Assembly: GCA_020428115.1 (NCBI GenBank)
Contig: JAGQNJ010000006.1
Coordinates: 1 to 20,385 of the forward strand
DNA length: 20,385 nucleotides
Source: Candidatus Saccharimonadota bacterium
Lineage (GTDB): Bacteria > Patescibacteriota > Saccharimonadia > Saccharimonadales > JAGQNJ01
Direction of reading: 5' to 3'
The position numbers and the translations under genes are program-made. Of this stretch, positions 8,029 to 13,369 are shown in pieces. Numbering within the stretch: the stretch's first letter is position 1; each line of letters opens with the position of its first letter. The notes beneath the pieces are model-generated. The model saw only the letters and a program-made list of their open reading frames with translations, made no database searches and had not been told where the DNA came from.

Positions 8029-8057
8029 ATTATAAACAAACTGCGTGTTTTTGTCAA
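8029..8057 (-). promoter_or_regulatory. perfect-consensus leaderless promoter
   Basis: On the minus strand TTGACA (8057-8052), a 17-bp spacer and TATAAT (8034-8029) match the sigma70 consensus exactly. The -10 ends 7 nt before the ATG at 8021 and no Shine-Dalgarno sequence is present. Confidence 0.8.
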
Positions 8058-8064
8058 TAATCTG

Positions 8065-8078
8065 AACGGTTAACGGTT
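8065..8078 (+). repeat. tandem AACGGTT heptamer between divergent promoters
   Basis: AACGGTT occurs twice head to tail. It lies between the minus-strand -35 box (8052-8057) and the plus-strand -35 box (8077-8082, overlapping its last two bases). The position suits a regulator binding site. A near copy in inverted orientation is at 8335-8347. Confidence 0.5.
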
Positions 8079-8105
8079 GAGTTCTTCGGTGTTTTGCTGT
8101 ATAAT
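8077..8105 (+). promoter_or_regulatory. promoter of rpmF
   Basis: TTGAGT (8077-8082), a 17-bp spacer and TATAAT (8100-8105). Transcription should start near 8112, giving a leader of about 40 nt that contains AAGGAG (8136-8141), 12 nt before the ATG at 8154. Confidence 0.75.
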
Positions 8106-8153
8106 GAGACAAACATTCATCAAGATAATCCTGTTAAGGAGCATTGTTTACGC

Positions 8154-8312
8154 ATGGGTAAGCCCAAAAAACGCACAACGCCTCGTCGTACTGGTAATCG
8201 TCGCAGCCACTTAGTTGTAAAGCTGGCGCGCGCTGTTAATGCCAAGTCACCTGTTAAGGCATACACAACCCCCAAAGAATCAGGCAAGCGTCTTACAAAG
8301 TCGGCCAAATAA
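8154..8312 (+). CDS. rpmF: 50S ribosomal protein bL32 (short, cysteine-free)
   Basis: A 52-residue, very basic protein. The N-terminus MGKPKKRTTPRRTGNRRSHL matches the bL32 pattern of P-K-(K/R)-(K/R)-T-S followed by a short basic stretch and RRSH. bL32 binds the large ribosomal subunit near the exit-tunnel side. Many bL32 proteins continue with a CxxC...CxxC zinc ribbon; here there is no Cys and the C-terminal half is a plain basic tail (YTTPKESGKRLTKSAK). ATG 8154 is preferred over a longer in-frame start at 8094, because 8094 precedes the -10 box and AAGGAG lies 12 nt before 8154. nusB follows after 49 bases. The assignment rests on the N-terminal motif, size and neighbourhood; another small basic ribosomal protein is the main alternative. 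Confidence 0.7.
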   Translation: MGKPKKRTTPRRTGNRRSHLVVKLARAVNAKSPVKAYTTPKESGKRLTKSAK

Positions 8313-8326
8313 GTATAATTTTGGGT

Positions 8327-8332
8327 TATACT
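8327..8332 (+). promoter_or_regulatory. possible -10 box (TATACT) upstream of nusB
   Basis: TATACT at 8327-8332, with a second TATAAT at 8314-8319, lies between rpmF and nusB. Transcription from it would start about 20 nt before ATG 8362. No clear -35 and no Shine-Dalgarno sequence precede nusB. Read-through from the rpmF promoter is equally possible. Confidence 0.35.
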
Positions 8333-8334
8333 AA

Positions 8335-8347
8335 AACCGTAACCGTT
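8335..8347 (-). repeat. inverted near-copy of the AACGGTT tandem repeat
   Basis: Read on the minus strand this is AACGGTTACGGTT, the 8065-8078 repeat with one base missing. Together the two copies flank rpmF in opposite orientation, 256 bp apart. Confidence 0.35.
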
Positions 8348-8361
8348 TAACAATTTAGCAT

Positions 8362-8823
8362 ATGAGTGCCAATCGTCATCTCGGTCGAATCGTTGTTCTC
8401 CAAACCTTGTACGAGCAAGATTTCCGCTTAGCATGTGGCGATAAAACCCTCCGAAAAACAGAGGTGATACAGCGTAACATACAGCGCTACGATAAAACTC
8501 TCAAAGATACTGAGTTTGTACAGCAATTGATCCACGGGGTTGATGCACAGGCTACCTATCTTGACGGGGTTTTGCAGCCACTTGCCCCTGAATGGCCGCT
8601 GGATCAGATTGCGCGAATGGACCGTATAATACTGAGAATGGGCGCGTATGAGCTGATCTTTGAACAAGATCGCATACCGAGTAAAGTAGCAATAAATGAA
8701 GCCGTAGAGCTTGCGAAGTCATTTGGTGGCGACAATTCGTCTAAGTTTGTCAACGGCGTGCTCGGTACACTACTTAAGAACATTGAAGCTGGCAAAATTA
8801 AGCCCGCAAAGGAAACCGCATGA
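8362..8823 (+). CDS. nusB: transcription antitermination protein NusB
   Basis: A 153-residue all-helical NusB-domain protein. NusB binds boxA RNA with S10 (NusE) to support antitermination on rRNA operons. Recognisable parts are the N-terminal RIVVLQTLYEQDF helix, the middle WPLDQIARMDRIILRMGAYEL motif, and the C-terminal IPSKVAINEAVELAKSFGG followed by SSKFVNGVLGTLL, which is the most conserved NusB segment. Length is close to E. coli NusB (139). ATG 8362 has no Shine-Dalgarno sequence. The last bases form an ATGA overlap with the NUDIX gene, so the block nusB-NUDIX-rnc is translationally coupled. Confidence 0.95.
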   Translation: MSANRHLGRIVVLQTLYEQDFRLACGDKTLRKTEVIQRNIQRYDKTLKDTEFVQQLIHGVDAQATYLDGVLQPLAPEWPLDQIARMDRIILRMGAYELIFEQDRIPSKVAINEAVELAKSFGGDNSSKFVNGVLGTLLKNIEAGKIKPAKETA

Positions 8824-9320
8824 ACAGACCTAAGCCAATACAAGGATTTCGACGTTTCGTCTCACGCAAGCGACCCGCTATTCGTGAGGTTTTGCGTGAG
8901 CCAACCGCAGGTGGCGTCATCTTTCGGCATAACCCCAAAAACGCTAAGGTAGAAATTTTGCTTATCCAAGATGCCAAAGACCGCTGGACAATTCCAAAAG
9001 GTCATATCGAGGAGGGCGAAACCGCCAAACAAACTGCTGAGCGTGAGATCAAAGAAGAAACTGGGCTTCGAGAACTGCGGGTACTCAACTGGCTTGGCAA
9101 GATCAATTTTCAGTATCGCAGGCAACAGAGTTTAGTGCTCATGACCACTGAAATATTCCTGGTTGCCGCACTTGGTGATACAAACAAGCTCAAGCCTGAA
9201 GAATGGATGAACGGCATCCGTTGGTTCGAGGCGAATGAAGCACTCGATAAGATTGAGTACGAAGATATTGGCAAGATTATTCTGCTTGCGCTCAAAAAGA
9301 TACGCCAGGAGAATCTCTAG
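8820..9320 (+). CDS. NUDIX hydrolase
   Basis: A 166-residue NUDIX protein. The NUDIX box at residues 61-83 fits G-x5-E-x7-REUxEExGU exactly (GHIEEGE, then REIKEETGL), so the Mg-dependent pyrophosphohydrolase site is complete. WTIPKGHIEEGE preceded by a GGVIFR strand resembles the Ap4A hydrolase/MutT-related subgroup, which cleaves nucleoside diphosphate-linked compounds; the substrate is not determined. A basic N-terminal extension (residues 1-27, six Arg and three Lys) precedes the domain. It overlaps nusB by 4 bp and its TAG overlaps the GTG of rnc by one base. The fixed position between nusB and rnc suggests a housekeeping or RNA-linked role, which is inference. Confidence 0.92.
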   Translation: MNRPKPIQGFRRFVSRKRPAIREVLREPTAGGVIFRHNPKNAKVEILLIQDAKDRWTIPKGHIEEGETAKQTAEREIKEETGLRELRVLNWLGKINFQYRRQQSLVLMTTEIFLVAALGDTNKLKPEEWMNGIRWFEANEALDKIEYEDIGKIILLALKKIRQENL

Positions 9321-10015
9321 TGAACAGCGCACCGTATCAGGAATTTGCCAAGAACAAACTCCATGTGACTTTTGCTGACATTGAATTGCTCGTGACCGCC
9401 TTTACCCACCGCTCGTACGTAAACGAACATCGCAAAACGGCCAAAGAGCACAATGAACGCATGGAATTTCTAGGCGATGCCGTGCTTGAACTGGTGGTCA
9501 CGGAGTTTTTGTATGCAAACTACAGTGAGCCCGAGGGTATATTGACCAACTGGCGGAGTGCATTGGTGCGAACTGAAAGCATTGGCGAGGCTGCACGGCG
9601 ATACGAATTTGAGCCACTATTACGGCTCAGTCGTGGTGAGAAGCGTGGCACACCACGGGCGCGTGCTCAGATACTAGCTAATACATATGAAGCTGTAATT
9701 GGCGCCATATACCTGGATCAAGGTTACGAAGCTGCTCGTCAGTTTATTGCAGACAGCCTGCTTGGTACGTTTGACGACATTCTTGCAACTGGTTCATGGC
9801 AGGATCCCAAGTCGCAACTCCAGGAAATGGCACAGAGCAAAGACGGACATACGCCAATATACAAGGTGCTTACCGAAGACGGACCGGATCATGACAAGGT
9901 TTTTACTGTGGGCGTATTTGTAGGTGGTGAGCTCAAAGGTCAGGGAACAGGCCCAAGCAAGCAGATTGGACAGCAACAGGCTGCCGAACGCGCACTCAAA
10001 AGCTACGAACAATAG
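9320..10015 (+). CDS. rnc: ribonuclease III
   Basis: A 231-residue RNase III that cleaves double-stranded RNA, including rRNA precursors. The signature ERMEFLGDAVLE lies at 46-57, with metal-binding Glu49 and Asp53. Helix motif ILANTYEAVIGAIYLDQGY contains Glu124. The C-terminal dsRNA-binding domain runs from about 155 to the end (DPKSQLQEMAQ ... GPSKQIGQQQAAERALKSY). The E. coli Asp114 equivalent is Asn121 here; the other three active-site acids are kept. The GTG start overlaps the NUDIX stop by one base and has AGGAG at 9307-9311, 8 nt upstream, so it is Shine-Dalgarno dependent. Length is typical (E. coli 226). Confidence 0.96.
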   Translation: MNSAPYQEFAKNKLHVTFADIELLVTAFTHRSYVNEHRKTAKEHNERMEFLGDAVLELVVTEFLYANYSEPEGILTNWRSALVRTESIGEAARRYEFEPLLRLSRGEKRGTPRARAQILANTYEAVIGAIYLDQGYEAARQFIADSLLGTFDDILATGSWQDPKSQLQEMAQSKDGHTPIYKVLTEDGPDHDKVFTVGVFVGGELKGQGTGPSKQIGQQQAAERALKSYEQ

Positions 10016-10046
10016 AGCTACCAAACTGGCAGACAACCCGCCGCTG

Positions 10047-10061
10047 GTTCATCAGATGAAC
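10047..10061. other. small perfect palindrome (hairpin or operator)
   Basis: GTTCAT-CAG-ATGAAC is a 6-bp perfect inverted repeat with a 3-base loop in the rnc-rpsP gap. There is no T run, so it is not a clear terminator. It sits about 30 bp upstream of the rpsP -35 box. Confidence 0.3.
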
Positions 10062-10091
10062 AACAGGGGTACTGCAAAAAACAATCTCCAG

Positions 10092-10120
10092 TTGACAACA
10101 GAGGCGGTAATCTGTAAAAT
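10092..10120 (+). promoter_or_regulatory. promoter of rpsP
   Basis: TTGACA (10092-10097), a 17-bp spacer and TAAAAT (10115-10120) make a near-consensus promoter. The start point is expected near 10127, giving a leader of about 42 nt. It contains a weak purine run GAAAGAG (10150-10156) before ATG 10169. Confidence 0.75.
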
Positions 10121-10168
10121 AACACGGACTATTGATTAGTAAATAAGCAGAAAGAGTTTTATACCTAC

Positions 10169-10630
10169 ATGTTAGCTATTCGTTTGCAAAGAACAGGCCG
10201 CAAAGGTCATGCACAGTATCGGATGATTGTGCAAGATTCACGGCGTTCACCGAGTAGTGGTAGTGTTGTGGCCCATCTTGGTAGCTACAATCCCCACACT
10301 AAGACTGCACAAATTGATGTTCAAAAGGCGCAGACGTACCTCGATAATGGTGCGCAACCTTCAGATCGTGTTGTCAGCATTCTTAAGACAGAAGGCGTTA
10401 AACTACCCAAGTGGGTAAGTGTTAAGGAGCCAGGTAAGCGCACAACCCGTAACCCAGAAAAACTGCGCAAAAACCAACCAGAGCAACCCAAAGAAGAAGC
10501 CAAAGAAGAAGCGCCAGCTGAAGCTTCAGACGAGGCAGCTAGTGAAGCGCCCGAGAGCGAAGACAAGTCCGCTGAGGCACCTGCAGAGTCTACAGAAGAA
10601 GCACCAGCAACAGAAACTGAAGACAAGTAA
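10169..10630 (+). CDS. rpsP: 30S ribosomal protein bS16 with long acidic tail
   Basis: The first ~85 residues are bS16, a small-subunit assembly protein. They show LAIRLQRTGRKGHAQYRMIV, SRRSPSSG, then VAHLGSYNP and a DNGAQPSDRVVSIL segment ending KLPKWV. Residues ~86-153 are an added disordered tail: first basic (GKRTTRNPEKLRKN), then Glu/Ala/Pro-rich (PKEEAKEEAPAEASDEAASE...). E. coli bS16 has 82 residues, so the tail nearly doubles the protein. The gene has its own near-consensus promoter and is followed by khpA, the usual partner in the rpsP-khpA-rimM-trmD order, although rimM is missing between khpA and trmD. The tail may mimic nucleic acid or contact other ribosomal or cytosolic proteins; that is speculation. 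Confidence 0.96.
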   Translation: MLAIRLQRTGRKGHAQYRMIVQDSRRSPSSGSVVAHLGSYNPHTKTAQIDVQKAQTYLDNGAQPSDRVVSILKTEGVKLPKWVSVKEPGKRTTRNPEKLRKNQPEQPKEEAKEEAPAEASDEAASEAPESEDKSAEAPAESTEEAPATETEDK

Positions 10631-10645
10631 GCGTATCTGTACGTT

Positions 10646-10673
10646 TTGGACAGGACAACTGCTTTGTTATAAT
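10646..10673 (+). promoter_or_regulatory. promoter of khpA
   Basis: TTGGAC (10646-10651), a 16-bp spacer and TATAAT (10668-10673). A second -10-like TATACT lies at 10682-10687. Transcription from the first would start near 10680, leaving room for the Shine-Dalgarno sequence GGAGGA at 10699-10704. Confidence 0.6.
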
Positions 10674-10711
10674 ACAAAGCGTATACTAACGTCAGGATGG
10701 AGGATACTTCC

Positions 10712-11173
10712 GTGAGTAACAGTACTATAGATCAACAATTCATAGAATTCATTGTCAAAACTATCGTAGGCAACCCAGATGCAGTGGTTGTAAAGCGCAC
10801 TATCGATGAGAAGGGTGTATTACTAGAGCTTACTGTCGACCCCGAGGATCTTGGCCGAGTAATTGGCAAGCGTGGTTCTGGCGCACAGGCACTACGTACG
10901 CTACTACGAGCGTTGGGCACCAAAAACGATGCACGGTACAACCTCAAAATAGTTGATGTCAACGAAGGAGAGCGACCAGCACGCCAAGAGAAGCCAACCC
11001 AGGACAACGAGGATCAGCAGACTCCTGAGGTTGCCGATGAGGTGCACGACGAAGAGCCAGATGCTCCAGCAGAGCAACCAGCAGAAGAAGCAGCCGATGA
11101 CGAGCCAGAAGAAAGCGATGTAGCGGCCAAAACACGTCGCGAACTTGCAGACCTCGACGACCTCGACATCTAG
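10712..11173 (+). CDS. khpA: KH-domain RNA-binding protein KhpA with acidic tail
   Basis: A 153-residue protein. Residues 1-~80 are a KhpA/YlqC-type KH domain: FIEFIVKTIVGNPDAVVV, LELTVDPEDLGRVIGKRG (GKRG loop at 52-55) and ALRTLLRALG. KhpA binds RNA together with KhpB in other bacteria and affects cell division and translation. Residues ~84-153 are a highly acidic Glu/Asp/Ala/Pro tail (DEEPDAPAEQPAEEAADDEP) not found in ordinary ~76-residue KhpA, paralleling the tail on bS16 next to it. GTG 10712 is chosen over in-frame ATG 10697 because GGAGGA (10699-10704) is spaced 7 nt before the GTG and would be wasted if ATG were used. trmD follows after 44 bases. Confidence 0.88.
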   Translation: MSNSTIDQQFIEFIVKTIVGNPDAVVVKRTIDEKGVLLELTVDPEDLGRVIGKRGSGAQALRTLLRALGTKNDARYNLKIVDVNEGERPARQEKPTQDNEDQQTPEVADEVHDEEPDAPAEQPAEEAADDEPEESDVAAKTRRELADLDDLDI

Positions 11174-11205
11174 TGAGCAAGTATCTATTATTGTCTGACG
11201 GATGA

Positions 11206-11211
11206 TATGAT
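11206..11211 (+). promoter_or_regulatory. -10 box (TATGAT) of trmD, leaderless
   Basis: TATGAT ends 6 nt before ATG 11218 and there is no Shine-Dalgarno sequence. No -35 match is visible at normal spacing (TTGTCT at 11191 is only 9 bp away). Confidence 0.5.
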
Positions 11212-11217
11212 AAATCC

Positions 11218-11856
11218 ATGAAGATTTTTGTTATTAGTCTGTTTCCGGAGATGTTTGACGGTGTGCTGGATACCAGCATGCTCCACAAGGCACAGCAAAT
11301 TAATGCCATAGAATTTGTATACATCAATCTGCGAGATTTTGGGCTCGGGCCGCGCAAGCAAGTTGACGACACACCATATGGGGGTGGCGATGGTATGGTG
11401 TTACGCCCTGAGCCAGTCGTTGCTGCGATTGAACATGCCAAAAAACAAAGCCCAAAAGCCAAAGTTATTCTGCCTACGCCACGCGGCAAACTCTACAAAC
11501 AATCAATGGCCAAAAAGCTCGCTGCGAGTCAGCAAGATCTAATCCTAGTTTGCCCACGCTACGAAGGCTACGATGAGCGCATAACTGATTACGTTGATGA
11601 GCAGCTTTGTATAGGCAATTATATTTTGACCGGCGGGGAATTGCCCACGCTTATTATTATTGATAGTGTTGTTCGCCTGCTACCAGGTGTGCTTGGTGGT
11701 GAAACAAGTGCCGAGAAAGAATCGTTTCAGGATGACGATGTGGCTATAGAACATCCTCAGTACACGAGGCCAGAGGAGTTCCGAGGCAAAAAAGTTCCAA
11801 ATGTGCTATTGAGTGGTCACCATGCAGAAATAGAAGCATGGCGCGCAAAACATTGA
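11218..11856 (+). CDS. trmD: tRNA (guanine37-N1)-methyltransferase
   Basis: A 212-residue TrmD, which methylates G37 of tRNAs with SAM and prevents frameshifting. Motifs are the N-terminal IFVISLFPEMFDGVLDTSML, RDFG followed by VDDTPYGGGDGMVL, the knot segment LVCPRYEGYDERI (Cys112-Pro-Arg-Tyr-Glu-Gly) and IGNYILTGGELPTL (TGGELP at 138-143), which form the trefoil-knot SAM site. The C-terminal domain, ending HPQYTRP...VPNVLLSGHHAEIEAWR, is short, so the protein is smaller than E. coli TrmD (255). It keeps the usual company of rpsP and khpA but has no rimM before it. A -10 box 6 nt upstream indicates its own leaderless start. Confidence 0.97.
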   Translation: MKIFVISLFPEMFDGVLDTSMLHKAQQINAIEFVYINLRDFGLGPRKQVDDTPYGGGDGMVLRPEPVVAAIEHAKKQSPKAKVILPTPRGKLYKQSMAKKLAASQQDLILVCPRYEGYDERITDYVDEQLCIGNYILTGGELPTLIIIDSVVRLLPGVLGGETSAEKESFQDDDVAIEHPQYTRPEEFRGKKVPNVLLSGHHAEIEAWRAKH

Positions 11857-11880
11857 AATTATACAAAAACATAGTATAAT
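11853..11880 (+). promoter_or_regulatory. consensus leaderless promoter for the 11888 gene
   Basis: TTGAAA (11853-11858) overlaps the TGA stop of trmD. A 16-bp spacer and TATAAT (11875-11880) follow. The -10 ends 7 nt before ATG 11888, so in-frame GTG 11882, one base after the -10, would not be transcribed. Confidence 0.72.
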
Positions 11881-11887
11881 AGTGAAT

Positions 11888-12667
11888 ATGAGTAATTCAT
11901 CCGAGCACAGAGGTGCACAGGTTGTATCAATTGACGAGTTTCGACGTAGAATTGAAACCCCAGCTCCTGTTGCCGAATCTGAGTATGACAGATCGTTTGA
12001 TCGCGCAGACTATAGTACGACCATGAACGCACGACGTATGCTTAGTTATCTTAATGGCGAAGAAGCACCAGAAAATCTTGCCATCTTTGTCCGCGATGTT
12101 CAGAAGCCGACAGATGTTGTTGCATTACCTCATGATCAAAACTGGGCCTATGCAGTGGAGCGTAATATTGATGATGTTGAGGCACTCATGCTTGATCTGG
12201 AGTTTGGCAAAGAAGCGCTTGAACCCAAGCTCAGAGATCCGCTAGACCGCTTTTGTACGCTGGCCTTTATTGCTCACAACGCAATTACACGTGGTGCGGG
12301 TCGTTTGGAGGTTGTTCCCGAGATAGAGATGCCAGTATATATAGGCGATGCTCGTATTCATATAGAAGGCGCAGAGCGTGTCGAGCGTGTTAACGCATGG
12401 CGCGCAGCTGGTGGCTTGGCGCTTGTAGGAGTTACGCAGGAGCGACCGACTCTACGTAGGCAGATGCGGGAGTATCTTGCGGGTGTGCTCGTAAAGAGGC
12501 TGGAGTACGTGGGCGATATGGAGTTTATGGCGTCTATCAGCGAACGGCTGGCACCTCCACCAGACAAACCAGAGATTGGCGATGATTTGCTGGGTATATG
12601 TAATCCGTTTGACGAGTTTGGCCTGCGTCGTGCAGTCAAGAACCTGCACAACCCACAGCTAGACTAG
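11888..12667 (+). CDS. hypothetical protein upstream of nickel SOD
   Basis: A 259-residue soluble, mostly helical protein that I do not recognise. It contains VVSIDEFRRRIETP at the N-terminus and a possible compact domain around SYLNGEEAPENLAIFVRD. Next come a region with VERNIDDVEALMLDLEFG and RFCTLAFIAHNAITRG, a beta segment with VVPEIEMPVYIGDARI, then an Arg-rich helix (RPTLRRQMREYLAGVLVKRLEY) and a C-terminal tail. No signal peptide, transmembrane helix or obvious metal-binding cluster is seen (two Cys in total). The start is set by the promoter 7 nt upstream. sodN begins 19 bases after the stop, with its own -10 box inside that gap. It could be an accessory of the superoxide dismutase module or simply a neighbour; the sequence does not decide. 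Confidence 0.8.
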   Translation: MSNSSEHRGAQVVSIDEFRRRIETPAPVAESEYDRSFDRADYSTTMNARRMLSYLNGEEAPENLAIFVRDVQKPTDVVALPHDQNWAYAVERNIDDVEALMLDLEFGKEALEPKLRDPLDRFCTLAFIAHNAITRGAGRLEVVPEIEMPVYIGDARIHIEGAERVERVNAWRAAGGLALVGVTQERPTLRRQMREYLAGVLVKRLEYVGDMEFMASISERLAPPPDKPEIGDDLLGICNPFDEFGLRRAVKNLHNPQLD

Positions 12668-12670
12668 CCG

Positions 12671-12679
12671 TGGTATACT
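12671..12679 (+). promoter_or_regulatory. extended -10 promoter of sodN, leaderless
   Basis: TGG directly followed by TATACT (12674-12679) is an extended -10 element, which can work without a -35. It ends 7 nt before ATG 12687, again without a Shine-Dalgarno sequence. Confidence 0.6.
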
Positions 12680-12686
12680 AAGTAGC

Positions 12687-13094
12687 ATGAGCATGTTGAG
12701 GGAGTTGTTAACGAGGCGTATCAAGCCCGTTTATGCGCATTGTGATCTACCATGCGGGGTCTACGACCCTGCGCAAGCACGTATCGAGGCACAGTCTGTG
12801 TACAATATCATGGACAAGTATTCTGATGACCTACATGAAGAAGACAAAATACGCGCAATAATGATCAAAGAACAGCGTGCTGAATTGGTCAAGCATCACC
12901 TGTGGGTGCTATGGACTGATTACTTTAAGCCAGAGCATCTCAAACAACACCCTGATTTGCATGACCTGTTTTGGCAAGCCACCAAACAGGCGAGTGCCTG
13001 TAAAAAGACGACTGATGTTGCCGAGGCAAAGAAGCTACTGGATATGATAGACAATATTGCAGACATTTTCTGGGCAACCAAGAAAGCGAATTAG
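12687..13094 (+). CDS. sodN: nickel superoxide dismutase
   Basis: A 135-residue precursor of Ni-SOD, which converts superoxide to oxygen and hydrogen peroxide. After a 17-residue propeptide ending ...KPVYA comes the nickel-hook motif HCDLPCGVY. In mature Ni-SOD the metal is held by the amino group and side chain of His1 and by Cys2 and Cys6; here these are His18, Cys19 and Cys23, exposed after cleavage of Ala17-His18. DPAQARIEAQSV follows, as expected for the first helix. The remainder is a helical-bundle sequence with the Trp/Tyr-rich VLWTDYFKPEHL and length close to Streptomyces SodN. The maturation protease gene begins 2 nt after its stop. The propeptide has no hydrophobic core, so the enzyme is probably cytoplasmic. 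No nickel-uptake gene is present in the window. Confidence 0.96.
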   Translation: MSMLRELLTRRIKPVYAHCDLPCGVYDPAQARIEAQSVYNIMDKYSDDLHEEDKIRAIMIKEQRAELVKHHLWVLWTDYFKPEHLKQHPDLHDLFWQATKQASACKKTTDVAEAKKLLDMIDNIADIFWATKKAN

Positions 13095-13096
13095 TT

Positions 13097-13369
13097 TTGA
13101 TATTCGTGCGAAGAGTGGTTGGGCGAAGCATGGTACCTGCACTGCAGCCAGGTAGGCTTGTAATTGGAGTTTCGTTTTTGGCGCCAAAGGCTGGTGATGT
13201 TGTCGTTGTCGCTCATAATAATAAAGAAAAGATAAAGCGAATCAAAACTATAGATGAACATGAGGTTTTTGTGGTTGGTGATGCTCAGGACGCAAGCACT
13301 GATAGCCGGCATTTTGGTGCACTGACACGGCATGCAGTTTTGGCTAAGATTATTTGGCCACGGGTTTAA
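13097..13369 (+). CDS. sodX: nickel-type SOD maturation protease (S26-like)
   Basis: A 90-residue signal-peptidase-like (S26) serine protease. The nucleophile is Ser11 in GRSMVPAL, the likely general base Lys47 in the KRI segment, and the C-terminal box is GDAQDASTDSRHFG. It has no membrane helix, unlike ordinary signal peptidases, which fits the soluble SodX-type proteases encoded beside sodN that remove the propeptide before the nickel-binding His. TTG 13097 lies 2 nt after the sodN stop; GTG 13106 and GTG 13115 are in-frame alternatives and would still retain Ser11. Its last 20 bases overlap the 3' end of the minus-strand ATPase gene. The adjacency and fold together make the assignment firm. 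Confidence 0.9.
   Translation: MIFVRRVVGRSMVPALQPGRLVIGVSFLAPKAGDVVVVAHNNKEKIKRIKTIDEHEVFVVGDAQDASTDSRHFGALTRHAVLAKIIWPRV

Noticed and set aside
8022..8057. Upstream start at 8057 for the minus-strand membrane protein gene
   Set aside because: The TTG is the start of the TTGACA -35 box; the transcript begins downstream of it.
10629..10647. AAGCGTA-TCTG-TACGTTT hairpin with T run after rpsP as an intrinsic terminator
   Set aside because: The stem has a G-T wobble and is mostly A/T, and the T run is only four bases; too weak to call.
10697..10711. ATG 10697 as the khpA start
   Set aside because: GGAGGA at 10699-10704 is properly placed for GTG 10712 and overlaps the ATG.
10959..11489. 176-codon minus-strand frame across khpA and trmD
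   Set aside because: It runs antisense to two recognised genes; its Arg/Leu-rich sequence reflects the acidic tail codons read backwards.
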